Under the pieces are notes generated by a model that did not search any database, had not been told where the DNA came from, and worked only from the letters and a program-made list of their open reading frames with translations. A DNA stretch of 64,000 bases from the NCBI GenBank assembly GCA_032622095.1, contig CP136067.1, positions 137,397,990-137,461,989 on the forward strand, given 5' to 3'. The translations under genes and the position numbers were made by a program. Every line of letters begins with the position of its first letter. Within the stretch, counting starts at the first letter, position 1. The DNA comes from Siphonodentalium dalli (taxonomy: Eukaryota > Mollusca > Scaphopoda > Gadilida > Siphonodentaliidae). Positions 33,961-44,785 of this stretch are shown piece after piece.

Positions 33961-34113
33961 ATTTTAATGTCAAGGATATATTGTTCCCGGGATCAACGTA
34001 GGCCTATACATACCAAATTTGAGTCGGATCGGTCGATCAGTTTTCGAGTCTATGATACGCATACATACATGTACATACACACCGACAGAAGATCCAAAAT
34101 AAATAACAGACAA
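33961..34113 (+). repeat. Family C-like tail fragment
   Basis: It has ccaaatttgagtcggatcgg, tcgatcagttttcgagtct, (CATACATA)n/(CACACCGACAGA) and the A+T end ccaaaataaataacagacaa. It matches the distal third of the unit at 17800-18178. Head and core are missing. Confidence 0.6.
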
Positions 34114-34640
34114 TTGTGTAAATTTAACAGGCGGGATCAGCATCTTATGCCCGCAGATATGCTGTTCTAAGTGGGGTAGAGTGTAGGATGAAAGAACGGT
34201 TATAAAGTCGAACATTTATCAGTATACGATACATTGACAAAGATAAGGAAAGGATTGAGGGGAGTGAAGTACCGTACGACATTTACATTACATCTGCATG
34301 TAGATAATCGTCGAAGTCGCATCGATCGCATCGCGGCCCACTGCACGGACGAAATGCAAAAAATAGCCAACCTATATATTAATTTAATATAATTGGTTAG
34401 AAGTATGCATTTGTACTTGAGCATTGCATGGTGAAATAATGGATTATTGTATGGTCAGTATATAGCCAAGTACTTAACACAGATAATGGTTGCCTCGTTG
34501 TTTGATTTAGAATTTATTGAATATTGAATTAAAATTTGGTGAGCGCGATCAACAATAGCGTGTATTATAGACAATGTCATGCATAATTATATAATTATAT
34601 TGCATCGTTATGTGTATCTCGACGATCGATCGACTCACAA
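34114..34640. other. Unassigned interval
   Basis: No gene or repeat recognised. Confidence 0.35.
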
Positions 34641-34704
34641 CGGTGCGACACCAGTCCAGGTGTATTATAAAACGGTGCGACACCAGTCCAGGTGTATCAT
34701 AAAA
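34641..34704 (+). repeat. 32-bp tandem duplication
   Basis: cggtgcgacaccagtccagg and tgtattataaaa, twice in a row (starts 34641 and 34673) with one change. Confidence 0.85.
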
Positions 34705-34800
34705 CGGATAATGTATACTAGATCATGCCATGAATCTCTACTCTAGCTAACGCCCATAAGCATATACACAGATCATATTTCACCAATACAAAACCTTGGG

Positions 34801-35171
34801 AACTTTTTGAAGTTTGGACCTTATAAAGTCGAAAAAAATAACGCGGGGAATATATTTCTTGGTTGTTATCTGTTCCTTAGTAATGTACTGTATAGGCGAA
34901 TGTCCCGACTCAAAATTGCATGATTTTCGCTGTCTTTTGTGAGCCGACATTGCACACAAAAGAACATCGAATTAATTATCCAGGAGAAATTCCATAAGCG
35001 TAAGCGACGCGAAGCAAAATCGCTCACAAATTCACTAAAATCGTGAAATTTCGAGTTGGGACCTTCACCTACAGTGAAGCGCATTTTTAAGGAACATATA
35101 ACAACTAAGAATTATATTCCCCGCGTATTTTTTCGACTTTATAAGGTTCCATATCAAAACTTCAAAAAGTT
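34801..35171. mobile_element. TIR element, 371 bp
   Basis: aactttttgaagtttggacc ... ataaagtcgaaaaaa at the left is mirrored by ttttttcgactttataaggt ... aaaacttcaaaaagtt at the right, with arms of about 95 bp and moderate divergence. The centre has its own inverted part (ttgtgagcgattttgc-like). No transposase. Confidence 0.6.
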
Positions 35172-35443
35172 CAAAAGATTTGCACTGCTGGAATATGATC
35201 TCTACGGGCGTTAGATAGCGTAGATATTCTGGCATTATCTAAGTGTATACCTGATCTCTATTTCTACCGATAACATTATTATAGGACGTAATATCCTGTT
35301 TATATATAGTCGAATGAAGAAATAATGGAATTACTTTGAAATACACCCCCTCATATATTGTTGGCTTTTAAAGTCTTAATTAAAACAGTTACATGAGGGT
35401 GTACAATGCAACTTTAAAGACACTTCTTCAGACATCTCTTTAA
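35172..35443. other. Unassigned interval
   Basis: Nothing recognised. Confidence 0.3.
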
Positions 35444-36239
35444 AGGTCAATCCACACCGGACGCGAGCGCGCGATTATAACGGCCGTTTTCTGTCGTCCG
35501 CAGCAGTTCAAAGAGCGCGATTTTTATTTTCACACCGCAAGCGATTGAATCGCTGACCACGAGGCGATCACAGCAGTGATTTTATGCTTCATTGATTTCT
35601 CGCTTTGTGACAAACCAGCAGGATAATTGGGTCGCTGTCAAATAGGATATTTATACGGTTGTATACTCCTCCCATTTGAAGACGACACATTCATTCGTCG
35701 TCGCGATGACAAAGGTGGCTGATAACTGAAGTGCAAGGATAGTTGAGAATAGCAAATGAGGATAAATGAGTAATAATAGGATCGTCTGGTTAATTTTTGG
35801 TCACAATCCATACCAAGCTTGTGAAGTCAATTTACCCACAATTTGCACCCCCACCCCCCCCCCCCCCCCCAGATAAAAAAAAACTAACAAACTGTAATAA
35901 TAGAAAGAAATTCACTTAGACGCAATTGCTATGATAATTCAGGAAGTCCGTGCATCATTCCACTTGACAAACTATATATTTGACAATTAAATGAGCTGGA
36001 AAAACTCGTACATGTATATATATTTAGCAAATTCTGATTAAAATGTCCATAAACATTGTAATTGTGACCTGCCTGTAAATGATGCAGGCAAACGATTATC
36101 TACCCAAAACCATCGCGCGCGACGATGCGATCCATTCGCTTTCGGTGTGAATATAAAAATCGCGCGCTTGGAACCGCTGCGGGCGACAGAAAACGGCCGT
36201 TAAAATCGCGCGCTCGCGCCCGCGGTGTGGATCGACCCT
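35444..36239. mobile_element. GC-rich-TIR element, 796 bp
   Basis: The left end AGGTCAATCCACACCGGACG and the reverse complement of the right end AGGGTCGATCCACACCGCGG open inverted arms of about 110 bp. These include aacggccgttttctgtcg and gcgcgatttttat on both sides. The left edge follows TTAA, the right edge reads TAAA, so a TTAA target duplication is possible but imperfect. The centre has a poly-C/poly-A tract (35848-35882). No coding. Confidence 0.6.
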
Positions 36240-37062
36240 AAAAGGCTTTTTTAAAATCACTTCAAATATCTCCGTTATTTCGTCAATAATCCTAGCCTCA
36301 ATTCTAACCTCTCGTGCCACGTGTCAATGTGATTTAATACCAATCGCTATATAATCGTGAATCCCCGATTAAGTATATTTCGCTATCCAATCGCGTGCGT
36401 ATATTGGCTGAATTAATCATAATCCGCAACGACAGTCTTGAAGAATTTGAGAAATCAGGTTAAAACAAAGAATGTGATGAAAATTTCCGAACTTTTCATA
36501 AGAAATTGGATATTATCCAAATATAGTGGTAAATAAATGTAAAAACTCAAAATTTTAACAGTGGTTATGTATCGTTTAGCTCAAAGTTTGAAAATGTTTT
36601 CACAGGTGGGGATCAAGATGATGGTCTAATATCGAGGAAATCTTTGGTTTTTTTTACAGAATATGATGCCTCATTGAGTTAAGAACCATATTTAAAAAAC
36701 TGATTAATCATTCCAACAATAATTTGTTCCATAAAATAAGAACCCAGAGAGAATATAGTGACAGAAAGACGATGCAGTAGAATTAATTACGTTACGTATT
36801 ATGTCTTGAGTCCGAGCTACACACTTGTATATAATTTCTGATTGTAAATTTACATGGGCACACCAATCATCGATCGCGTTAATCAACTGCACGCGAGAGG
36901 TTCATTGTTAACCGGCGAGACAAGTTTAGGCCAGTCATGAAGAGGTCTTCTCTCACATATACCGAATTGAATCAAGCCTGTCTGATACCTGGTATTTTGT
37001 TACTACATGAACATCAGAAGCGTCATTGGAACAGGATGTCCATTCCGATTTAAGGGGTGTCA
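36240..37062. other. Unassigned interval
   Basis: AT-rich, no gene recognised. Short frames on the minus strand lack any domain. Confidence 0.35.
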
Positions 37063-38420
37063 GTAGTCCAAGTCTTCTCGTACTAAAACCAGCTAAGATA
37101 TTGGGATGGAGATGCTGGTGTTAAGTCCGAGATCCTCCCGTATGGTCTCTTATGACACGAGTTACGCCCAGGATCTGTGGCGGGAATCTGTGGTGTATTT
37201 TACTCGATTGACCTAGCAAATCAATACGTGATGCTATATACATCGGAAAGAGTGACATCTTATGGTCATAATGGTGTATAATAATCTAACTTTAATGTTA
37301 AATTACACATAGAATATTCCGGTTGATTACTACAAACATTGCTTTTTTTCTCTGTTTATTTACGTTTTAACTGAAAGCCGAAGTGGTCCGAATAACTTCG
37401 GAATAATCCGGAGTTTGTTCTGGTTATTCTAGTTTCCGTTTCTATATATAGCGCGGGGTTTTCCGAACAAAATGACGAAAACCGATCGCCCCAAGTCCAG
37501 TTTCCTATGTGCTTTGAGAACAATTCCCGCACTAAAAACTTAATGACATAATGGAGGATCAGAGCGGTAGTTTTGTTGACAATTTTCGCAAGCAACTTGT
37601 CAAAATTGGAGCAAATTAGAACTATTGTGTCTGACTTGCCATGCTTGTGATTTTCATGCATTTTGACTTTTGTGTTGATAAAATAATCGGAGAACCGAAT
37701 CACACAGTTTCGAAATATAGTTCTTCCGTTTTAGTGGGACTTTTCAAACTTAAGGTTAAAAATTTATACAAATTTTGTTTGATTTTTTGTGTGCTTAACA
37801 AGAGCAGTATATTGCTCTGTTCGCTAAGTATATATCTTAATTTCGCGGAAGTCCACCAAATGTGGGTGAAATGTAGCACCATATTATTTATTCTAATGCT
37901 CGTTGTGTTTACACTGTTTTAAACTTTGAGAGGGTTGAATTCCCGTAATTTATTTAATGTATTACATTTATATCTTCAATGTTTAATTAATCTATTTATT
38001 TTTTATTTATTGACACACATAATTACGATTACAATGGAGAATTCATCGTAATTTGCATTGTTTGTCGAAAATCTACGGAATATTTTCAACGGAAAATGCC
38101 GAACACAGTTCGCGAGGTCAACTGAGTTCGCACACTTTAAAAAAATTGTAAACATTGCGGTAAATGTCTCTTTTCGCATTAAATTACCGCTTTCAATTCA
38201 CAACTGATGTGGGTTTCAGATCAAATAGCATGTCTTCTGTGGAAAATATCCGTTTATTGTCGCAATTGTGATATTTTATTTCATATAATTGTGGTTTTAT
38301 TTGAGCGGGTCATTAACGCTTAACTCGTGTCATAAGAGACCATACGGGAGGATCTCGGACTAAACACCAGCATCTCCATCCCAATATCTTTGCTGGTTTT
38401 AGTACGAGAAGACTTGGACT
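37063..38420 (+). mobile_element. Family J TIR element, copy 2
   Basis: Inverted ends of about 100 bp: agtccaagtcttctcgtact ... cgtatggtctcttatgacac at the left and gtgtcataagagaccatacg ... agtacgagaagacttggact at the right. Inside, blocks shared with copy 1 at 11268-12101 flank a central part (about 37385-38080) that copy 1 lacks. The centre has an open frame of 93 codons (37641-37922) rich in hydrophobic residues but no transposase signature; I do not call it a gene. This copy shows that family J is a TIR element. Confidence 0.7.
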
Positions 38421-39330
38421 AGGGTGTCAGGTGACAAATTTTGAATTGGGATTTCCATGCAAATATGCTAGAGTTGCACATACTTCTCAGAGACGTGGCG
38501 ACAGTTGGAAATTTCATCCCGACCACATCAGTTGGAAATTTCACACCAACAATAAGTTGAAAATGTTCTTGCCGTTTGATTTTCAAACTTTTTATTATGG
38601 GAATTTATTGTATTTGGAGCAATATTTTCCTACTTTTGGTCAAAATTTGGGACTGAAATTGCCATCAGTTGGAAATTTTCCAACCTTATATGGTGGGTGT
38701 CAGGTTTGAAATTTCCAAGACTTGGAAACCTTGTGTCTTGGTCCCTCCCCCGTGGCCAGTCAAAAACTGCTAGTTAATATAAGAAAACAATATTGTCCTA
38801 CCTTTGGTCAACATGGTCATTGGAATTGTCATCAACCTCAGTGGGGGTGTCAGGTTTGAAATTTCCAACTAGAAGAAGGCTTCAGGCTAGTCTAGGTGGT
38901 AGTATTTTGCGATTTTCTTGTTCAGATATCAAAATTTTCGCAGACCGGGCCGAACATTGGTCGACTCTGTGTGTCATGGTCCCTCCCCTGGCCAATAAAG
39001 TTTAAGTTTAAGAATTAGTTTAAGAAAGCAATATTTTACTACATTTGGTCGAAATTGTTGACTGAAATGGTCATCAGCTGGAGATTTTTTCCAACCTAAG
39101 GGTGTGAGGTTTGAAATTTCCAATAGTATTGGAAAGCTTGAGGCCAGTCTGGATGCTAGGATTTTGCGATTTTCTTGTTTAGTTTTCAAAATTTTCTCAC
39201 ATCCGATCGAACAACCATGGTCAGCCCTGTGTGTCCTGGTCTCTTGTCCGTAGCCGTGTGCATTTGTCTGGAGTTGGACCACTAGATGTTAGGATTTAGG
39301 CAATTTTCAAAGTGGAGACCCCCCCAACGG
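38421..39330 (+). repeat. Family K repeats in loose tandem
   Basis: At least three related blocks (about 38580-38770, 38780-38930, 39020-39200) share gcaatattttcctacttttg, gactgaaattgccatcagtt, caggtttgaaatttcc and ggattttgcgattttcttgt. The recurring word TTGGAAATTTCCAA is itself a palindrome. Fragments of the same family are at 8, 19, 20 and 31.9 kb. Non-coding. Confidence 0.6.
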
Positions 39331-40183
39331 AGACTCTCTAGCCACGTCCCTGGTACTTCTGAATGTGACTTGATGCGGTATTGGAAGCAAAAGGTATTTA
39401 TCTGGCGGGCCCGCTTTGAACTTGTTCCATTATTGGCAGTTATTGGTGTATTTTGTTTTATTTGAATATTATGCTGATTTTTCAAATGTAGGTCAAGTGA
39501 TGTAATTCCAGAAAAATAATTCTCAAACATTTTGTTGCAAAATTTTATAATTTACCAAGCAGAACCACCAGATAAATATCTGTTGTTTCCAATATCATAT
39601 CAAGTCACACTCAGAAGTATATGCAACTCTGTAACTTTTGCTCCGGAGATTTGAATGGAAATCCCCATTAAAAATTGTTCACTGGACCTCCCCATTAAAT
39701 AGAACTTCACTCAGTGCGGTCAAACATGCATGTGTAATGATTTGGGTCGTCAGTGGACAAATATTACACAGCCTGTAATTCACATGCAAGACGCCAAATA
39801 CACGATATTTACAGAGATTACATGCATCCACCCTTACACCCACCCTTATATACTATGAGAAACTGAATTATTTTTATCCCTGCATGTGGGCTTATTCATA
39901 CAAGAGTGTTTGTTCATTGCACCATTAATTTAATTGGGTTATAGGGTTCATATCCAACACCAGGGTGTAACCAAAATATATATTTTTCATCGAGTATACG
40001 TTGTCTCCATGGCAGGGCTTCAGCCAGGATAGAAAAGTTGGTGGCCCAAACATCCACGGATGAAAGTATGGGAGGTGTGGGAGGTGTGGGTCCGTAGGAC
40101 CTCTCACAGGAAAAGATTTGAAATTTCAACCTACATGAATCCAGGGCACTTCTGAGGTTTCCCGGAGCTTTGTTCTCAAATGT
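39331..40183. other. Unassigned interval
   Basis: Includes a short tandem (gggaggtgtgggaggtgtgg, 40068-40089). No gene recognised. Confidence 0.4.
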
Positions 40184-40781
40184 TTAAAGGGGTACTGTAC
40201 GCCATTTTCAATAAATTCCCGGTGATAACAACGATCTAGTATCGATACTATATAGAAATATAAGTAATTTGAGTCGAAGATGTATTCTGTAAACGCTCAG
40301 GTTAATAGGCTATCTTAAAATTTAATAATTTAAAAGTTAATAATTTAATATAAATTGATTTTATGGCTCCAGCCATAAAATGGCGTCTCTTAAAATTGGA
40401 ATTTCCGTGTACAAAACGTAATCAAATTATAACTGAGGGATACTGGCTTAATAAAACAATTGCACACACGATCGTTTGAAACATTATGCTTATACGGGGA
40501 GAAAACCCAAGCCACTCATTGACTAGTGACCATACACTAACTTAAATGAGTATATGGGACTACTAAGCATATAATATAATGTTTATTTGATTCATTTGGT
40601 TGAAAACTACAAAAATTACTCGACAACGACAATTTGTATTTTTGCATTCCGGTAAATTTGCCATCCGTAACAATACTTCGTACTCAACAGACTTTCAAAA
40701 AATGGAAAAGTTGTTACCTTATTCTCCGACTCGGGGATTATAGAAACCAACAACAACATCTTGGGTACAGTACCCCTTTAA
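40184..40781. mobile_element. TTAA-flanked MITE with AGGGGTACTGTAC ends
   Basis: TTAA at both edges (40184-40187 and 40778-40781). The tips AGGGGTACTGTAC and GTACAGTACCCCT are exact inverted repeats of 13 bp. The 590-bp interior has no transposase. Purine-start tips after TTAA fit Kolobok- or piggyBac-type elements. Confidence 0.75.
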
Positions 40782-41073
40782 TGCTTTGTTGAAAGTAATA
40801 TTTATACCTGCGTAATCTGTATTTGGTTGCAAGAAATGATGATGGTATGTTAATTATCAGTGACTGGGAATGATTATTGTAAATAAGATATTGAATGAGG
40901 CAATGGTTTTAGTAGAAGCATGAGTTTTAATGTCACCGTTAAGACACAACTGTCAACAGTTCGAATTTATTTGCTGAAATCAAATTAAAGCTTCATCAAT
41001 ATTTAAGTTTTCGATTGATGTATCAGATGTATCCAATTATTCCAACCATGTAATACCCACTCCCACTAAGCGG
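40782..41073. other. Unassigned short interval
   Basis: Nothing recognised. Confidence 0.3.
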
Positions 41074-41112
41074 TTAGGGTTAGGGTTAGGGTTAGGGTTA
41101 GGGTTAGGGTTA
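41074..41112 (+). repeat. Interstitial telomere-type repeat (TTAGGG)6
   Basis: Six uninterrupted TTAGGG units from 41074 to 41109 plus TTA. This hexamer is the telomere repeat of vertebrates and many invertebrate phyla, and not of most insects (TTAGG) or nematodes (TTAGGC). Flanking DNA is not telomeric, so it is an interstitial tract. Confidence 0.95.
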
Positions 41113-41707
41113 AGCACCAACAGGCTGGTAAATACAGTGGATAAAGAAACAATCAACTTTCACAAGTTTACATTATTTGGAGTAATCCAGTTGTAAGATA
41201 AAGTAGGGTCATATTCACGTGGAAAAAGTATATGATATATACGCACATTATATAGTTTATTATTAATTAGCTATAGGTTATCGACCGCAATAAGTAGAAC
41301 GCTACCCGCGTCATAAGTAACAAAAAGTCGGCCAATAAGTACAATGTAGAAAACGCGGCCAATAAGTCAAGGTAACGTAAATAACGTCATACGTAATTAG
41401 CTCGATCGGCCAAGAATATTGGGTCGACGGAAGATATATTGCAGTTGATTTCGGATGAATTACGGACAGTCACTGTTTTTGGGAGTAAATATACATGTAC
41501 GTGGATGAACTACATGTATCCGTATCAATATCATTCCCATGGAAACTGAAAGTACTGTGAAATCGCTGCAAGTTCTTCACAAAGTTCACAAGAATAAAAA
41601 CTGTTGGAATAATTGTTAATTTAATAAAACACACGATGGTATATCTATGTTAATATATTCATCCTGTGAAACAATTATTGCCATTGTTGCTAATTAATAA
41701 AATACTT
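41113..41707. other. Unassigned interval
   Basis: 41290-41400 repeats the phrase ataagta/gcggccaataagt three to four times irregularly. No gene. Confidence 0.4.
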
Positions 41708-41826
41708 ATTAATTGGTTGTTTCCACATTGACCGAATTATGAGGCCTCGGTCTGTCGTATTAGCCTTCGGCCTGCGGCCTCAGGCCAATACGACAGACCT
41801 CGGCCTCATAACTCGGCCAATTAATA
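41708..41826. mobile_element. Hairpin element with GGCCTC-rich arms
   Basis: gaattatgaggcctcggtct plus gtcgtatt is mirrored by aatacgacagacctcggcct plus cataactcggcc; the outer edges aattggt and ggccaatta also pair. The loop is rich in ggcct. Likely a small foldback MITE. Confidence 0.65.
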
Positions 41827-42744
41827 ACATATATTATTCGTGTGGTTTTTATGCGAGGCGTAACGTACAGTTGTGAGATAAACAGGGGAGACCAAATAGC
41901 AAGACATTCCTTCTATATCCCTGTCATGACGAGAGCTGCGCTGGTGCATTATTAAATACCCTGTGCCAGTTCATTCCTCGCATATGTAAGAGTATGCAAT
42001 GGCTTACAAGATCAAGGTAAATATTGTTAGGCAATTCATTCCCTTATATATGCGATGCGCCCTATGGGAGACTCGCATATATATGAGAATGCATTGGCAC
42101 AGGGTTTTCGCAAAGTTTCAGGAAGCTCCAGTCGCGAAAGGGTGAAATATAGCTGCAGGTATCAGCGAAATCGTATTTAGCTCAACTGTCACGATTTTCT
42201 GACCAAAGCGAAGCAAATGGCAGATCAACTGACTTTTCGTTTTCAAAGATTTGTATGACTGTCCGAATTAAACGACCATTGTGCATTATCCTACCATGAA
42301 AACGACCAATGTCCCGGGCTTACAACAAATGTATAGTAGATTTGCCATAAACAAGCCACTGGCTGCTCCCGAAAAGAGCAATTTTCGTGTCGAACAACAG
42401 TCCATGATCGTCAGTTGTACAAGGTTTCTCTGCAGGTTCTGAGACAGAGGATTCCGACATGTTCTCAGTCGTGACCACCAGCTTATGTGGGCACGAACGT
42501 TCATCTGACATTTGTTGGTTTTATCGTTACAATGATGATCAATATAGGAACAGCCGATGTACTTGAATCAGTACATATTCTTTAACGGTTTAAATAACGG
42601 GAATATGGAGTATTTTGCTTGTACATGGATATGAGTGTGAAAATGTTTGTGCCATACGTAAACCATTGGAATGCTTTATTAACTCAATCATGAATTAACA
42701 TGAAATTAGAGATGAATGTGAACATATATACACTATTTACAACA
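41827..42744. other. Unassigned interval
   Basis: An inverted segment lies around 41940-42110: taccctgtgccagttcattc and ctcgcatatgtaagagtatg against the later ctcgcatatatatgagaatg and cattggcacagggtt. No gene recognised; the minus-strand frames at 42286-42511 have no motif. Confidence 0.4.
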
Positions 42745-43165
42745 TAGTCATAGTCATCATCTCGTCATGACTATAATCGTCATCTGTATTATGCTAATCT
42801 TCATCACCATCAGCATCATCATAATCCACATCATCATCATAATCATCATCATCGTAATCATAATCATCATCTTCGTTGTCATCACCACCGTCATCATTGG
42901 ACGGCTTATCGTCCTCTATACTACTGCCATCTGTATGTGTTTGTGTCATCGTCATCGGCATCATTATCATCTCCATCATTTTCATCATCATTATCATCAT
43001 TATCACCACTAGCATGCAGTAATCATCATCGTCATCGTCGTCACCGCTACCATTATCGTCCTCAGCTATCGTCGTCAATATCATCGTCGTCATCAGTACG
43101 TCGATCGAACCTGCAGTCATCATCACCAGCGCCATCATCGTCGTCATCACCATTATCATCACTAT
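42745..43165. repeat. ATC/CATCAT-type simple repeat
   Basis: An imperfect trinucleotide tract (atcatcatc, gtcatcgtcgtc and similar). Long open frames on both strands (Ile/His or Met/Asp-rich) are direct consequences of the triplet period. Confidence 0.9.
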
Positions 43166-43509
43166 GACAACAAACTCTGAACTATGGGCTCCATACTCAG
43201 ATACAATAGATGATATATCTCACGTATGAGGAAATCCGATACACAATTTCACACTCTCCGTTAATAAATAATGCGTTCAAGGGGAGAACGCCAATGATCG
43301 ATTGGCCACTTGGAAGTGGTATATATTCAACAAAGGCGGAGCCTAAGCAGAATCCCAACGGGATAGCGTCAATAATATCGTCAAGGGAATATTGCACCCG
43401 ATACAGACCTACATAATACAGTATAGAAAAACTGTTAAGAAATATTAGCCTTTAGTACAGGCATAATATGAAGCCCGATTCCTCCACTTTAAAGTGGAGC
43501 ATACTCTTG
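43166..43509. other. Unassigned interval
   Basis: Nothing firm. The phrase gcctaagcagaat recalls family G flanks but is too short to assign. Confidence 0.3.
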
Positions 43510-43830
43510 ATGAAATTAGTTATTTTTTACGAATAGTCATCCAAATTTACAACACACATTGTCATTCTTATAGATTAATTAAATGGAATGAGTCTCTATG
43601 GCGAAATCATTTGCATTACTTTATCGCCCAGTGATGCGTCCCGAATCGAGATGTAAATATTTACAATTGAGCGTAGTTCAGACAATGTTTTCTATGGAGT
43701 GGTATGGTCGATTTCTTTGAGATTTTCGGCGATGTTTGTATAATGAGATATTCCCCAGTTGACATGGCACCTGCGAACTAATTTATCAGTTTCACGCACC
43801 CGAACAAGTACATAATATGTCATTAAAAGC
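43510..43830 (+). repeat. Family L repeat, copy 2 (uninterrupted)
   Basis: gttattttttacgaatagtc through cacgcacccgaacaagtaca matches the flanks of 30110-30870 at roughly 80-85% by eye and lacks the hairpin insertion. A third, weaker copy is near 63640-63790. Non-coding. Confidence 0.65.
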
Positions 43831-44462
43831 ACTTCAAACATCTTCCGGGGAAGGGCGATCTTGCCGAAATATATCCCAAAGCCCGGATAGGATAGTGAAT
43901 ATTGCTAATTTCACATTTTCAAATATCTCCGTTATTTTGTCAATTATTATTGTTACTTGTTTGGTTGGTTGGCATGCAATATTAGCCTGTGTTTACTTGT
44001 TTAGTTGTAGTGCAGCAATTTCGGCATGTCAGAGCGTCAGATTGGCATGCAATAATATCATGTGCCTAATACATGTATTTGTTAAGAGGGAGACGCACGT
44101 ATTGCATAAATCCAGCCAAAAATGGCAAGAGATAATCAACAAAGGATTTCTCTGGATCTATCTGCCAAAATATCTTGAATTTCACATGCCATCATCTTCA
44201 TTGTATGTAGAATCTGAGCAATTATTTTAGATAATGTTCATGCCATAAAAGTAAAGTAAGTGATGTCGTAATATCCAATTGTGTCGATGGTTCTTAAATA
44301 TTGTGTCACAATTATCGCTTGTACCAAATTTCGCAAAGGGGTGATTCTCCATTAAATGAACAATTTCGTCCAGAAAATTCTGGGGAAAAATGGTTTGTCA
44401 CATGCTGATATGTAGCACAGATATTGGTGACCACGAAAATGACATTTGTCAAAATTATAGGG
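43831..44462. other. Interval with an unsupported 137-codon frame
   Basis: The plus-strand frame 43817-44230 encodes a hydrophobic stretch in the middle (TFSNISVILSIIIVTCLV) and nothing else recognisable. It starts inside family L repeat and has no splice context, so I do not call it a gene. Confidence 0.35.
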
Positions 44463-44785
44463 CCAGGTCAAGGTGTTACGCCGAGTTATGTAGTAACTGA
44501 CGAGTTATGTGGTAGCTCACGAGTTATGTAGTAACAATCGACGAGTTTTGTGGTAGCTCACGAGTTTTGTAGTAAAATCGACGAGTTATGTAGTAATTTG
44601 GGTTACGAGTTTTGTAGTAAAATATCGACGAGTTTTGTAGTAAAAAACAAGCTAACGAGTTTTGTAGTAATACTCGTCGAGTTTTGTAGCAACAATTTTT
44701 AGTCAGTTTCATGAGGCGGGTTTGGACTTAATAAAATCGTATATAGTAAATGCAATGTTTGTTTGTGTAAGTGTTTGTGTGGTGG
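44463..44785 (+). repeat. E1 border: short minisatellite and linker
   Basis: About ten copies of cgagttttgtagtaa (with variants cgagttatgtagtaa and cgagttttgtggtagct), spaced 19-27 bp, at 44477-44693. A linker follows with aggcgggtttggacttaata and aatgcaatgtttgtttgtgt. The reverse complement of both minisatellite and linker is found at 62256-62570, in the matching position relative to the second satellite array. Confidence 0.85.

Noticed and set aside
37641-37922. 93-codon hydrophobic frame inside family J copy 2 as a transposon protein
   Set aside because: No transposase motif; the opposite strand is open too, and copy 1 of the family lacks the segment.
42767-43167. Ile/His-, Ser- and Met/Asp-rich frames on both strands
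   Set aside because: Trinucleotide simple repeat is open in several frames by composition.
43817-44230. 137-codon frame with a hydrophobic segment
   Set aside because: Begins inside family L repeat, and a single hydrophobic stretch in AT-rich DNA is expected by chance.
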